From: Warburgia ugandensis
Taxonomy: Eukaryota > Streptophyta > Magnoliopsida > Canellales > Canellaceae
DNA length: 64,000 nt
Assembly (NCBI GenBank): GCA_035236585.1
Contig: CP141139.1
Location: 34,109,217-34,173,216, forward strand
Direction: 5' to 3'
Part shown: piece by piece, positions 1 through 14,320 of the stretch
How the letters are laid out: every line of letters starts with the position of its first letter
Numbering within the stretch: the first letter of the stretch is position 1
Position numbers and translations under genes: made by a program
Notes under the pieces: generated by a model
What the model saw: the letters and a program-made list of their open reading frames with translations, nothing else
Told to the model about the DNA's origin: nothing
Database searches by the model: none

Positions 1-266
1 CATGGTCTAGCATAATATTCTAAACGAATCAAAATCTTTAGGTCTGATTTTAGCTGCTCATAGAACTTTTTAAAACTCCTTGCATTGCATGGTACTATAC
101 CTCAGCTTTTATATTATGATGACCTAAGTTTTTATAATACTTTTTCATAATCCTTTTTTAAAATGTGGGGTCCCAAGTTTGAAAATATTTTCAAAAACAA
201 ACTAGCAGAAAACATTTTCTTTGAAATCTATTCGAAAACCTCAAGTGTCAACTTTTGATTTGTAAT
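1..266 (-). repeat. Fragment of long-LTR Ty3/gypsy LTR end with decayed primer-site flank
   Basis: From about 117 to 262 the sequence follows the left end of the minus-strand LTR at 24,598, including the block with GGGGTCCCAA and the later CCTCAAGTGTCAAC. A weak version of the tRNA-Met primer site, read on the minus strand, precedes it near 117-128. The fragment stops where a plus-strand LTR begins at 267. Bases 1-116 show nothing I recognise. This is a fossil piece. Confidence 0.5.
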
Positions 267-2811
267 TGTAATAACCCAAAATTTTAAATTCCATTTCAAA
301 TGATTCTGAATTGATTTTGATAAAATGCAAATTTAAAATGTCATGTCTTAAGTTCCATAAAATTGTCCTTTTGAAATACACCTCATTGAGCCCAAAAATC
401 TTAAAATTTGGATTATGCTTGAGAAAAAGAATCCAACAACATAAAGAACATTAAAATCAGAGCTCGGATGAGAAAGTTATAACCTTTTGAAGGTGTAAAT
501 GATTTTAGTAAAAAAATCTAAAAAAGGAAAATTTTTAAGTAAAAGGAGTGTCCATTTTGATAATAACACTCGCTCCCACTTAAGTGATTGAGGAATAGAC
601 AGTTAGGTTTGTTCCTGAGCCGATAGAAGGAAAGAAACTCAACAAGGAGAGAAAAGAAGTAGAAGAAGAAAAGAGGAAGAATAAAGGGAAGAAAAGAGGA
701 AGGAGAGAGAAGGAGGAAACCAGGCTGCTGGAGGAGATTGGTATGCTTGCAAAGAGGAAGAAAAATAAGATTTTAGCTGTTGGAGTTGCAGGCCATTGCC
801 AGAGACGACACCAACTCAGATCACTGATCTGCTATGATCATCTCACTCAGCACATGAGCACGAATTAAAACTCCAAGGTGTTGGAGCAATCCATGCCCTT
901 CTTGACCATAACTAGAAGAGAAAATTAATGCACGATAAAGCTCAGAGGGTTTCATCTCATTCTAGAGAGGAAGAAGCATGGAAAACCCAACCTTTAATTT
1001 GAGCTTTTTAACTAGATTCATATGCTTTCATGCTAGATTTAGGTTTTTATGATAATCCAACCATTGATTTCCTAATCAATGACTAGAAATAGGTAAATGC
1101 TTACCTGATATAACTCAAATTTGATTGAGATTGTCGATCTAAGCTTGAAAACAATCAGACAATCTCAACTATCTGATTAGTTATTGTGTAAATAGTATTT
1201 GGTAATACCTAATCGATAATTAGATGCCACCAGTAAGTTCCTTTGACCCTAAATTTATTAGAATGAATCAAATTCACTAATCTAGGGACGAAATAGACCA
1301 AACAATCTTAGTTGTCCAATCTATTACAATTAAAAATAGTAATGCTGTGATCTTTGATCGATGATCTGACACCATAAATGAATTCTTAAACCCTAAATTA
1401 ACTAAGGTGTGACATAAATTGTAAATTTTGGAAAGAAATTGCCATCCAATCATACAATGAAGGAACCAAAACCTAGCAACATCTAATCAGTGATCAGATG
1501 CCACCGTCATGTTTGCTAACCTTTAATTAATAATTATATTAATGATACTATATATATTATGATCAGAGTACTAATCATCAGAAAGGATAAAAAAATCTAC
1601 GATTTTGATTGAGAATAAGTAGAAAACTATAAAATTGGTATAACTAGTACCATCATTGGTAATCTTCATGTTAATCTAATCTAAAGACACTATGATTCCT
1701 TGAAAATTTAGTATGTTGAGGTCAAATTCTAGGAAATCTAACGGATTAAATGAGGATCATTGACCTGTAACTAAACATACTGATGGAACCCCTGAGTACT
1801 ATTTATGTTAAATAAATTGAAATCTAACTATAGAATGATTTGAGAATTTGAAGTAAGATTTTCATCCAATTGGTTGGAACCTAAAAATATGAATATGGAT
1901 TGTTGCTTGATAGTCAACGACACAGATTTATAGTTCAAATTTGATGGACGTTGGAGGATGACCCATAGTTGAGAGCACAAATCAATGATGTAAATAGATG
2001 AGATTGTGCTACTTTAATAATTTATGAATGACGAATTATTAAAAACATAATGGTTCCACAATTAACACATGATTGAGACTATTCAATCAAAAGTTAAATA
2101 GAATTCTTTATAACTATTAATATATGAATTGATGTTGACACGAAATCTGAAATATTGACTTACTTAAGTGATCGATAAGTGAATTGAAGAAGGGACATAA
2201 CTAAATCATAAAACAAGGCAAAAGAGGTAGGTAGTTTTAACATTGATATTCTTTTGTGAAACATGAAAATTATTGATGACTATTCTATCATATTTGAAAA
2301 TAGTTAAAATTGAGATTTTTTATTTATACAATGAGTATACTTGTATTTGATGCAACTTATTAGTTTGGAATACCATGTTGATATATTATTAAATTGAAAA
2401 CTAGTACATGAAAATGTATTTGAAATTACATGGAGTTTGTGATTTAGGAAATGATAAGTAAAGAATCCTCAAACTCAACCCTTGCAAGTGTTGCTTTCAC
2501 AAGGTGTAATACACGCCATTTTGAGAAAATATAGTAAGAAGGGGGAAAATTCTTAAACTTCATAAAATCAATTAAAAACCCTAGATTTATGCAAAATAAG
2601 TTGATGAAAGTGACATAAAACAAAAATTGTCAAACTTGGAGACTGTATGCATCATCAGCAACAACCGAAATCTAGTCGCCTTCTCTAGCGGTGGCAACGT
2701 CTGTCCAGGCAACCAGGATGCCACCCAAAGACGTGTAACACATTGCACGCAATGGGCGCAATTGCATGCTTGCATCATTTCCAGCGGCGATGGAATGCAT
2801 GTGCGTCCCAA
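267..2811 (+). repeat. Plus-strand long-LTR fragment (Ty3/gypsy, Tekay/Del-like)
   Basis: It opens with TGTAATAACCC, the usual start of this LTR type. It shares blocks in the same order with the plus-strand LTRs at 7,722-10,891 and 19,828 onward: the GAGGAATAGACA block near 590, and the motif GAGGTAGGTA at 2,224-2,233. Similarity fades after about 2,400. The last 350 bases are richer in GC and unassigned, and may be a variable part of the LTR. The 3' LTR end is missing because the minus-strand LTR at 2,812 interrupts it. Old and broken. Confidence 0.55.
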
Positions 2812-5800
2812 TGTGACACCCTGGGTTGTCTAAACCCTTTTCCAATACATAACAATAATAATTTGCTTTATAAAATAGGCAGGATCCCTAAAAGTGTAAA
2901 AACTTGCAATTAACATAATTAACGCAGTATTCAAAAGAAATCCTCAAGGGTCATCCCATATCCAAAACCATGATAATAAACAGAAATCAAATCATTAATA
3001 CACCGAGCATGCTTAAAGTAAAACCACGACAAATCATACACAATCATGAAAAGACAATAAAAAGAATAATTTGTCTAAATCCCCTAGGGCCTGTCCATGA
3101 TTACCATGTCATACACACATCGGCAACTAAAGGTACACTATACAAGTAGTGCGGGTCCAATCTATCCAAAATGTCAACATCCATGTACAACCCAACAATT
3201 CTAAACATAAGTCCGAGAGACGTACACTAAATCAGTCTCTGAAATACAAAATACAGATTGTCCCTGAGATCCTCACTCAATCAACGCTGCTCCACTGCTT
3301 TTCCTTCTCGTTATCACACTCCAATTTTGAGGCATTGCAAAACAAAGTAATGCCTCAACAAGCTTTTTCTTGTGTAGGTGATCACATTCAATGAAAGTAT
3401 AATAAAATCATGTGACGTGAAATATCAATGTCATGGTGAATCTCATAAAATAAAACATGTACAAGGCACATTAAATTAACAGATGTCCATAACAATAACA
3501 CATGAAAATCTAAAGTCTAAAAAAATCAATATCAAATCCCATCATTATGGCATGCAAGGCATGATCAAAACATGGATAAGCATCCATCAAAAGTAATGAG
3601 AATCCATGTTCACATTGAAACAATGTAATGCATGTCATGATCACAAAATGTAGTGCATAATCAAGCCCTATGAGTGCCTTGACTATGCTCACAACGATGT
3701 TAATGAGTACTCATTCCAACCCTGGGTCCCTCACGTGCAGCCCGCATCAATCCATTCCAGACAGAAGCTTAACAACCATCCGCCAGCTCGCCCTCAAATC
3801 GGTACAAGACCCAGCTTACCTCGCTTCACCTTATACATTCCAACCTTGGGTCCCTCACGTGCAACCTGCATCAGTCCATTCCTTATGAAAGCCTATCAGC
3901 CATCCCCCAGCCCGCCCTCAAATTGGTACAAGTCCTAGCTTACCCCGCTTCACCCAATAGTCTCAAATTATGATCTATGATAAGGTGTAATCCTATGATA
4001 AGGTGTAATCCATCACACATTAAAACATGAATAATCACATAATCAAATCTCATAATATTTAACATGAAATACTGAACACATTTCAATAAATCACGATAGT
4101 GCAAAAAACACATGCCTCAAGAATTTCAGATAAAAAGTCACGATCGATGAAATCAAGGAGAAATCCCAAATGCAAATACCTAACTCGACAAATGCGATAC
4201 TCCAGTCAGATGTGTAAGCAATGTCACGTAGTGCGCTTTGATGTACCTGTCACATCATAAGTCATCTATTACTTGGTGTTCCCACATCTCAAAATAAACA
4301 AATCCAAATGACAATTCCCCCGATCTGGTAGTTAATCCTAGATTAACAGCTCAGATCATTTGATTAACCCTCTATTAGGTTAATCCCAAACTAGATGTAG
4401 ATTTTTCTAACATCCAGACAAACATCCATGGTCTTTGATAATCAATCTATGTCACAATTCACTTAATTGATGTCCCTTAATCAATGAAGAGTCAGTCTCT
4501 ATCATCTCGTGAAGTTTGGAGATGATCCGACCATTGGATTGCTCCATACCACTTATAATTGACATTTGATAGTCAATTCTAATCATTCTCATCATGATCT
4601 TTCTAATTTCATTGGTTATTTAGTGATTTACATGTATCTCTATGATTATACATCAATCTGACGGTCACATCACTCTCTGATTAGCCAATCCTAAGGCATT
4701 TAATCAGATCAATGGTTAGGATTACTTTTCTTGACAATCACATGAGATCTACTCTACTAATCCCCTAGATAATCTCATATTTGATGCATACAATCAAGTT
4801 CTAATGCTTGATCATCCACTGATCATCTTGATCTAGGTTATCTAATGGTATTTTGTAATTTTACTTTTGGATCATGATTTGGACCTCTATAGCTCCTAAA
4901 ATCACATTTTTAATGAATGGACTGTCCAAAAATTAGAAAAAAAAATCAATTTAAACAGGGTAACATCACAAAGATGCGCGTGGGTGTGAAGCATGTATGG
5001 CACGCGTCCCTCATGCTTCATCGTCACTATGATGCACGCGCATCATAATGCACCTCTGTGTGGTCACATACCCTTGGACGCAGGTGTGTTCGCCATGCCT
5101 GAAGATGACACACGCACGTCACGCTGAGCACATCTTCGATTTTTATGCCATTTTGTTCGGTTTTTCATGTACAATCACTTTATGGCATTTTCATTCACTG
5201 ATTTTTCTTAAACCTAAGGTTTCTACTCAATTTTTATCATGTTCACAAAATTTTTCTCATTTACTATTTTTCACGTTTTCTAGCATCCTAAGCCGTTAGA
5301 CTCCCACGAGTTTTTTCCTTGTTTCATCATGACACGATGAATGGTTTAGATCATCCATCTGACACTATTTCATCAATTTACTTTCACAAAAACAGTAAAT
5401 AATATGCAGTTGTTGAAAAACAGCAATCTGCACCGTTTTCTAGCATTAAAAACAGTGAACTCAAGGAAAACAAGCCGGAAATGGAGAGGGGAAAAGAGAA
5501 TGGGGGTCTACCTCAATCAAGCCAGTTGAAGGAGGAAGAATCGATTGCACACGCGTAAGGTGGGTGCACCGCGTTTGCTGATATCCTCGCTGTTGCAGAC
5601 GAAACGGAGAGGAGAGTTATGGTGGGGAGAGAAAACTGAGAGATCATTAATGGGGGGAGGTGCATTTAAAGCACCCCCCCATAATGACTATCAGTTTGTG
5701 GGTTTAAGCACCCAATTCGTGGGCCCCACATGTGAATTTACAACTCTATCCCTTATGCTTATTTTATTAAATGCAAAATTTAAAATAATTAGCCATTTTT

Positions 5801-5989
5801 CCTTTGGTATTTGATTTTAGCGTTCTTAATGGCATTGAATTCCATTTGTCAAGTACATTTCAAATATTGAAGTTTTAGCTCATGATTAACCTCTAAAAAT
5901 TTCAAATCCCCAAATTTCTCAATTTTCACAAAATTTCAAAATTCCATGAAATTAAGCATTTTTAGAATTTAAAAATAGCAGGTATTACA
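2812..5989 (-). repeat. Full-length 3' LTR of a minus-strand Ty3/gypsy element
   Basis: On the minus strand the LTR starts TGTAATACC (right end, 5,989) and ends GGTGTCACA (left end, 2,812), so the TG...CA ends are kept over about 3.18 kb. Just outside the right end lies a purine-rich tract on the minus strand, preceded by a GAGGACGAAATTTC block, which in plant chromoviruses of the Tekay/Del type stands directly before the 3' LTR. It carries the conserved hairpin (3,329-3,356) and a splice-donor-like motif (4,177-4,186, minus). It is about four-fifths identical by eye to the start of the copy at 6,220, so the pair is old. Possible left target duplication: CCCAA. Confidence 0.7.
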
Positions 5990-6219
5990 TCCTCCCCTCC
6001 TTATAGAAATTTCGTCCTCAAAATTCTTTCCATGTCATTCCTTAACAATTCTAAAAACATCTCCATATCACAAAATCCACAAATGGTACCATCATTCCAG
6101 AGTCAAGGTCAATAAACAATTTCTTTACATGTTGTCTCCTCAAATAACAACTCATACATATAAACCAATGTATGTTTCAAATCATTCCAGATGAAATTAC
6201 TCATATTATGGTTAGAACG
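5990..6219 (-). mobile_element. Short leftover interior of a minus-strand Ty3/gypsy element, polypurine tract side
   Basis: Only 230 bases separate the LTRs at 2,812-5,989 and 6,220-7,721. The left part has the polypurine tract and the GAGGACGAAATTTC-type block on the minus strand. The same block and following sequence reappear at 28,143 onward. No primer site is seen beside 6,220. Nearly all coding sequence is gone, so this is a deletion derivative. Confidence 0.6.
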
Positions 6220-7721
6220 TGTGACACCCCAGGTTTTCTAAACATTTTTCCAATACATAATGATAACAATAATAATAATAATTTGCTTTTATAAAATAGA
6301 TAGGATCTTTGAAAATAAAAACTTGCAATTAACATAAATAACACAGCATCCGAAAGAAATTCCCGAGGTTCATCCAATATCCAAAACCACAATAATAAAT
6401 AGAAATCAAATCGTCTATACCTTGAGCATGTTCAAAGTAAAACCACGACAAATCATGCATAGTTACGAAAAGACAATAATAAGAATAATATGTCTAAGAT
6501 CCCCCAGGGTCCATCTATGATCACCATATTACACACACTTCAGCAAGTAAAGGTACACTATACAAGTAGTGTGGGTCTAATCTATCCAAAATGTCAACAT
6601 CCATGTACCGCCCAACAAATCTAACTTTAAGTCAGATAGACATATGCTAATCGGTCTCTGATGTACAAAAAGGCAAATGGTTCTTGAGGTCCTCACTTAG
6701 TCAACGCTGCTCCATCTACATACCCTTAGCGCTATCAAGTTCCAAATATGAGGCATTGCAAAACAAAGCAATGCCTCAACAAGTTATGCTTATGTAGGTG
6801 ATTCACATTCAATGACAAATGAAATAAAATCATATGGTGTAGAGTACCAAGATAATGGTAAATCTCATAAGATGAATATATGCAAAGCCCACAAAACATC
6901 TGACATCCATGATGAATAATACAGGAGAATCAAGGTTTAAACAAATCAATATCAATCCTGAGCATCATGGCATACAAAGCATAAGAAAAATATATGGATA
7001 TACGTCCATCGAAATAATAAAAACATGTGTCCATAGAATAATATAATGCATGTCAAAATCATCAAAACATCATCCACAATCAAGCCCTATGAGTCTCTTA
7101 AGTATATCACCGCAATGTAGGCCTAACTCTCAGTACTTTTCACTTTCACCCTTTCACTCACGATAGGGTACTCATGGAAAGACGCGTTCCAATCCTGCTT
7201 TCACCCGTCAGGCACTCATGGGGGGGAGGGATGCATCCCATCACAACCTCAATTATTCCAATCGACAAAGCATGGAAACTTCCATAAGATCCAGTCTAGG
7301 ACAATTGTGGTGCAATATCAGTCATATAGTGAAATATAGGGCTAAATCATGTAAATTAAGATATCATAATATCAACCATGTATGATAAAGAAATTTTCAT
7401 GAAAACATGATAATGTGTAAAACTCATGCTTTGAAGTTCCCAAATAATATGTCATGATTCGTGAAATCATGGGAAACTCTCATGTAAAATAACCTCAATA
7501 GGTTCTATCAAAGCCCATGATAAAGTACAGTCTATCACCTATAAAACATGGTTATTCATAAAATAGAATGTCATGTTATCAACAAGAAGTAGGGAAAACC
7601 TTTATGTAAACATGGTAAGACTCAAAACACATGCCTCAAGAACTTTAGACAACAGGTCATGATCAATGAAATCACGAAGAAATTTTGAATAAAATCACCT
7701 ACCTTGATAAGCACAGTACGT
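6220..7721 (-). repeat. Truncated second LTR of the minus-strand element
   Basis: It begins TGTGACACCCC and follows the 2,812 LTR block by block, including the perfect hairpin at 6,750-6,777 and the motif CACCTACCTT at 7,696-7,705. Near 7,722 it switches abruptly to plus-strand LTR sequence that matches 20,500 onward. About the last half of this LTR is missing. Confidence 0.65.
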
Positions 7722-10700
7722 CATCAACGTATTTCCCTTCCTTGTAATTGCAAAAGCCCCTGATTTGTTTAACAATCAACAAGGAGTTGAATGATAGATA
7801 TGGAGTAAAGACCTAGATGCATTAACTGTCACCAACAAATGTCAGAAAATAGCTTTGGCTCGTCTTCTCTAGCGACCAATGATGAGTGAAAAATGACCTG
7901 AGGTTGGTTTTCTACAAGTCAATCTTTGTTTTTACATTGATTTGTTGATGGAATCGTGGATGCATAAAGATCTAGGGTCCTAACAATGATCTAAAATGAT
8001 CCCTTTATCAAAACAGTAAATTCGAGATCAATTTCTCAGTCTCATAGGTAATAAGAGACTAAATGGAATTTCAATGACTCTGTTTGAGTTTCAATCACCG
8101 ATCCAAGACTTAAAAAGTCAGATTCAACCATTGTCTCAAGATTTCTACATCTTTGAGCACATTTGATCTGTTGGATCATCTGTAAAATATAAATATTATC
8201 ACATTCAAAGTTTGACAATCTGTGAGCCACATATCTAACCATTCATAAATGAGATCAAATCATTAATATATGGTTGGGGACATTGATTTGTAAATCCAAC
8301 CACCTAGTTTTCAGAAACCAACAGTGTTGATCCTCAAATAATTTTGAGACCAAACATTAATCCATTAGCTAAAAACGTTCAGTGAGATGTTGAGATTAAG
8401 ATTTGACCAATTCTAATTTTTGGATCATTAATATATAGAGTGAATAGTAGATCATAGGGTGATATGTCATGATTCTTGCATCTGATTGATGAGGAATTGC
8501 TAGCAAATGACTAATCATAACTCTAATAGCCTGAGATGAGTTTTAATTATTGATAGATAATCTAAAATCACGATCAGACCACCATCCAATGGCTTTAATG
8601 AGATAACCACGAATATGAATGTTCAAAATGTGAATCAAACAGTTAATTAGTGATGAGGATTGTTGAATTGCAAAATGAGCTATTTGTAATGAAACATATC
8701 AGTGGTTTCAATTATGAGTGAGTTGATCTGGATTGTTGATGAGAAATCAACAGTGCATATATGAGATTTCTAGTATCTAATGGATATTTGATTGACGATC
8801 CACAACTAGAAATGCATATCAACAACCTAAACAACTAAGATCATGTGATTAAGATTGATAAATAGTGATTAACTACTTGAAATCTGACGGTTCCATGATT
8901 TTGGATAATCTGAATTATCAGATCATGTTTAGATGAATAATCTGCATGTAGAAATGGTGATGAATAATCAAATTATGAGATCCCCAGTTATGATGTAAAT
9001 GCAAACTTGAAATATTGTTAAAAGCAAATTTCATAAGTTGCCTAGATTGAAGCACGATTTGGATGCTTGATATGATTTTTGTGTTAATGTGGGAATCCAA
9101 AATTTTGGATGTTCTATTCATGTTTTGATGCTTGATCAAAATATGATCTAAGTATCTAAAGTTGAAGGAAAAGCTAGTGGAATTGATAAACTTGCCACAC
9201 GAGGTAGGTGTTCTGACATTACATATTTTCTACTTAAACTAAATTTTGAAAGAATGATGTTCAATTAGATGAAATCCAAAATTGATTGATGAGAATTGTC
9301 ATATTTAGAGTTATTATGATTACTATTGACATTTTTGGAACTTCATCAAAATATTTAGCTCTAAATTTTCTTTAGTTTTGGTTTAAGCCACTATATATTT
9401 TGATTATGAATTATGGTATATTAACATGATTAAACATGACACCTATTCATAGTATTGATATAAGTATTTCATGGTTTGATTTCAAGAATGATTAGTATGT
9501 GACTAATGGTCAATATTGGATACAGGGATATCAGATTTATCGCCTTATTTTTCAGAGGATTTGTTTTAGATGGGCGCTTTCGCGCAGTGGACATTGTGCT
9601 AGAAGAGTAGTAGGAAAGGCCACCTGTTATTGCTGTAATTAGCTTTTTCTGATATGAGTATCATGGGAAGGCCCCACCTACCATTGATTCACACACCCCA
9701 TGTGGTGTGGAACATAGTCTCCCCACTATGGTATCGGTGGTTGAACTTGCATATGGACTAGGTCCGGGTTGCTGATGCATAGTAGTCCATGTGTTTTTTT
9801 TCTTATACTGGATGTGACATGGCACTATGAGAGCAATTGGGGTGATGAATCCCTGTACTATTGTAGCATGACAATGCTTAGATATTGGTCTAAGTACTCA
9901 TGACCAAGGTGGGATTGTTAAAATACTCTTGAAAACCTATGAGATAGAGTAATTTTCTAGTGTGGAAACTTTATATTTTTGTAACTTCTTGAGTGTATCA
10001 TTACTTTCAGAGTGGTTTCACAAAGAATATGAACTTTAATTATCTAATGTTATTGGAAATTTCATATTTGAATTATGTTTGAGTAGTTTATAGCTTCGCA
10101 TGATTTGAGTTAGCCATTTTGCTTAATGATTATTTAAACTCATAAAATTTTACTTCTATATTCTTGCATAAAATGTAACACATATTTGAATTTATTAAGT
10201 ATTGAATGTTATGTTAAACAGCTACATATACATAGCTTACTAAGATATTGTAGTGTTTATAGTATCTCAAATCTGAAGAAGTAATTGGGAGCAGCTTCTT
10301 GTTGGAAAGAAACAGACGAGGCATAATGAGGAGAGTTTGATGAGGACTACAGTGGTATGAGCTAGCTTTACTAATTTATATTTCTAAACACTTGATATTG
10401 GTTATGTTTGGAATGAATAGCTGTTTAACTTTGAACTTTCTTTATGACTTGGACTTCTACATATGGAAAAGTATAATGGACCATGGACATTGACTGGAGG
10501 AGATTTTGGGTAAATGGTGAGGTTTAAATCTTCTTGTGTTAAAATTTTTGTTTTTGTAAAACTTTATGAAAGTCTGAGTGTGTGAGTGTAGAGTCAGAGT
10601 CTCAACTATATTGATGATAATTGTGGAATTATTAGATGTTGTTGCATCGCATGCGTTAAATGTCGATGTCTGAAAAGCAAAGAAGACTCTGCGAAATTTT

Positions 10701-10891
10701 TACTAGAAATGGTATGCCCATTTCATTATGAATTCAAAATTTTTATAAAAGTTATAACACTCAAAATTTTATAAAGTGTTTTCATAAAGAAAATAATTTT
10801 GTTATTTGTTTTTCAAAAAGAAAATTTCTTAACAAGGATCTAACTTACTAAAAATGATTCTAAAATGTATTTAAAAACCTGGGGCATCACA
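7722..10891 (+). repeat. 5' LTR (its start missing) of a plus-strand Ty3/gypsy element
   Basis: It matches the 3' LTR at 19,828-23,881 from that LTR's offset of roughly 670 bases onward, so its first part is lost at the junction with the minus-strand LTR. It ends GGGGCATCACA at 10,891, directly followed by an initiator-Met primer site, which fixes it as a 5' LTR. It has GAGGTAGGTG at 9,201-9,210 and the conserved hairpin at 10,243-10,267, 624 bases from its end. The two LTRs of this element differ a lot by eye, so it is old. Confidence 0.7.
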
Positions 10892-10893
10892 AT

Positions 10894-10907
10894 TGGTATT
10901 AGAGCTT
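10894..10907 (+). other. Primer binding site, initiator tRNA-Met type
   Basis: TGGTATTAGAGCTT sits two bases after the LTR end at 10,891. Complementarity to the 3' end of initiator tRNA-Met (TGGTATCAGAGC) is the standard primer site of many plant Ty3/gypsy and Copia elements. One position differs from the usual form in the core. Confidence 0.8.
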
Positions 10908-12959
10908 AGTTAACTGCATTCACAACTAGTCCAATATGTCCAGCTACGTTTAGATTATGGCACATTAAGATATGTCTGGTTGAAGATGCTAAACTTAGCG
11001 CTCACCAGGAGGCAACCAGAGTTTTTTTTTATAGAAAGTCTTAGTGTTCTACATCACTCATATTCATTTTAGGTCCTACTTTTTAAACATTGGGGATATT
11101 GTTTCTTTCAGGTTGCGGGTGTAGAATTCTCGTTTTATTATTTTTATTTTCTTGATTTTTTAAAACATGAAAAATTTGCTACTTTTTTTTTAGGTCAATT
11201 CTTACACTATGATGAGAATTGAATTTTCTAAAGTATAGTCTATATAATTTTAGCTTTTTAATAAAATTGTACATGATTAATTCATAATTTTACTCATTTT
11301 CTAAAGTATTCTATGAAAGCAAAGTCCCAGATTACATTTGTACCTGATGTTACATATACATAGTCTAAATTGATAAATAGTTATAACTTAGAGATCCTGA
11401 AGAAATTCAGTGAAGACATATAATGTAAGTGGGTTTTATAGTCAATCATTCTTTTTGAGAGGTATGAATGTTGCTAATTTTCTTCCATGTGCTTAAACTA
11501 AAATTTGGTCCCATCAATTTTTAAATTTGGCTAATTACTTGAATTATTAGAATATTATCTTTAAAAATTTGAAATTTTATTAAATTTGATTGATTATATG
11601 GAGCTTAGAAAAAGATTTAGGCCATTCTTATTGTTAAACTAGAAATATAAAGCCTACCCAAAATAGAATTTTTAATTAGCTAAGTTGAGCCTTATATTAG
11701 CCTTTACTTTTCTTACCCAAATTACATTTACCCATGTTAACTCAGCATAATATATTAATTACCTATTTTTTTCATTAGATAAGTTAGAGATGAATGATGA
11801 AATACCTTTTTAGTTGCAATAAAAACAGAAACGTGAATATCAAGGAAAGAAATGTCTTCAAAGAGATTTAAAAGTGTTGAAAAGAAAGAAAAAGTGATGC
11901 AAAAAAAAGTTTGAAGAATGTAGAAAAGTGTAAAAAGAAATATTCACTTTAGGAAAATAAAGTAAATAATAATTGGCAACTTTAGTAGAAGACCTGTACT
12001 TATTTTGAAGAATTTTGAATATCCTTTATATCCTTTCTTTCGTACCCCATCCTAAGCCTATGTTTCGTCCTAGTTAAGGACCTATTGATTCTAAAAGGAA
12101 TATAATGTTGATGATGATATGATTTAAACAATAATATTTCTAAATATTCAAAATTAATGGCTTATTTCCTTTATAAAGGAAGCAAAATTAAATTCCTTAG
12201 TAACTCTCATTCTTTCATGAGTATATGTGAGATAAAATTTGCTTTTATTAATTTTGCTCATATATTTAAAAGAGAGATATGATTTGAACCCTTTATCTAA
12301 TAGATTTTAATTTTGAGTGTATGTCTATTAGTAAGGATTGAGGTTAAAACATATTTCAGATAGAGTTCAAAAGTTATAGTCTCTTTAAAGATAAAAATTA
12401 TTTTATATGTAGGCTGCACATGCATACTCACTCTGAGATATGACCTTAATTTGAATGTATTTAGCATATGGGTATGGTTTTGAATTTTTTATTCATGTTG
12501 ATTAGTATGCTAAAGTTGATAGATTTATTGAAGACAATTCTCTAAGGAAAAAGTGAAAATTGACTTGAAAATGATTTTTAGAATTTTGTGGGTATATTAA
12601 CTGCAAACTCTCATGAGGCTTAACTCATCCACTAGGGGTAACCTAGGGGTTCAAGAGCTTGTCGCATATGCTAAATGCAATTGTGAGTACTTACAAAAGT
12701 GGCAATTTGTATCAAATTTGTAGTTTGGTCTTTTACATGTTTTGCTCAAGACTAGCAACATGTTGGCTGGGGTGTGTGTGTTAAGAGTCCATTATTTTAT
12801 AAATTACTCTCATTTAGCATGACTTTTTATATATTTTTTAAAGATATTATTTAGAATTTATGTGAAAAATATATCATTTGAAAATTTTATAATCTAACCA
12901 TAATTTGGTAAATTTTCAAAGTGTGTGTAAATTGAATATTTTATAATACTAATTAGGTT

Positions 12960-14320
12960 ATTTTCTTATTTTATATGTGGTAGATCAAGCTCAGATAAAG
13001 TCAAACAACATCTTAGATCTTTGACAAGCTTAGACTAAAATGAATGGCTTAGATCAATCTAGATTATCTAGATCAAAATCAAGGACTCTAGTTCACTCCT
13101 CAAGCATCAAATCCAAACCATGTGTAGAAGAGAATAAATAATGTTAAGGGATTTTATCTTTAATGAAGGGAAGTGAAAAGGATGAAGAGAGAGAAAATAG
13201 TTTCCTAATAGGAAACTAAGTTAAAAATTAGGAAATTTAGTTGATTTAGAATCCTTTGGAGAAAGAGAAAGAAAATGAAGGAGAAAATTACTAAAAATTG
13301 AATTCAAACCAACTTCTCATCATTTATAAATACCAAATCAAAGATGGAGTGAAAAAAGGCTAAAAAATAAAGAGAAAAACGGAGGTTGAAGAAAATGAAC
13401 AGTGAACACTTAGGTTGGTGAATAGGGGTATTTTGCATGTTGGTCTACTTCGATACTTGACAAAAATCTCTGAAATTTATTTCATTGGATAGAAGATATC
13501 AAGGAGATGAAGACCCAGTTATTTTATTTTCAATTTTCATTCTAAATATTGTAAGTTGAATTGATTAAAGTTAGCTATTTACTACTATTTGCATGAACAG
13601 TAACAATGAGTTATTTAAAGCTTTGAACCTTTATTTTGGTCTATTTGATGAATTTTTGAATGATCTAATCCGTTGCACATATTTTTATTTGAGTTAGAAA
13701 GAGTTTTATATAAATTATTTTGAGATTTAATGGTCAAATTTATTTAATTTTATGAAATAATCTTCAAAGGACCTATTGTATAGGTTGGTGAATAGCCTAC
13801 ATTTGTGATTGAATATCTTGATTTGAAATCTAACCTTACAATTGAATTTATTAATGTCAAATTGTTTTAGGTACCATGTTTCATTGAGAAATTCTATCAG
13901 AAAGTAGAAGAAATCAGTGGCCATAGTGAATCTCCATGGATTCTAATTGTTCGTGGATTGTAAATAAAGACTGGATTAATCCTGGATTGTGAATATGGAT
14001 AAGATAACTGTTTAGCTAGTGTCACACACACGCAACCGCATATAACTGTCTTTGTTACATTTTCTTTCCTAGTAACACTCTCTCACTTGCAGACGTAGTA
14101 AGAGGTGTTGCTCTAGTATTTTAATTTAAAAAGAAATTAAGAAAATTCATGAATAGCATCTGATGCGTGACACATCAGAGAATGTTATGTGTGACCTTAA
14201 TTTTTGGTCAATTAAATTTTATTTAAACTTCAAAATTTTAAGTTGAGTCCCCGTGGGATTGACCTATACTTGCATAAGATGTACTACAATAGCTTGTGTA
14301 CTTGTAAAAAAAAATCAACA
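12960..14320 (+). repeat. LTR-like block with a GTGGGATTGACC-type end
   Basis: The last 115 bases (from about 14,207) match the block ending at 36,541: ATTAAATTTTATTTAAAC, then GTTGAGT, then a GTGGGAT..ACC motif, then ACTTGCATAAG and ACTACAATAGCT, finishing AATCAACA. Similar wording is common near the 3' end of some plant gypsy LTRs. The start is not defined, and the usual primer site is not seen after the end. Treat as a solo or truncated fossil LTR. Confidence 0.4.
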
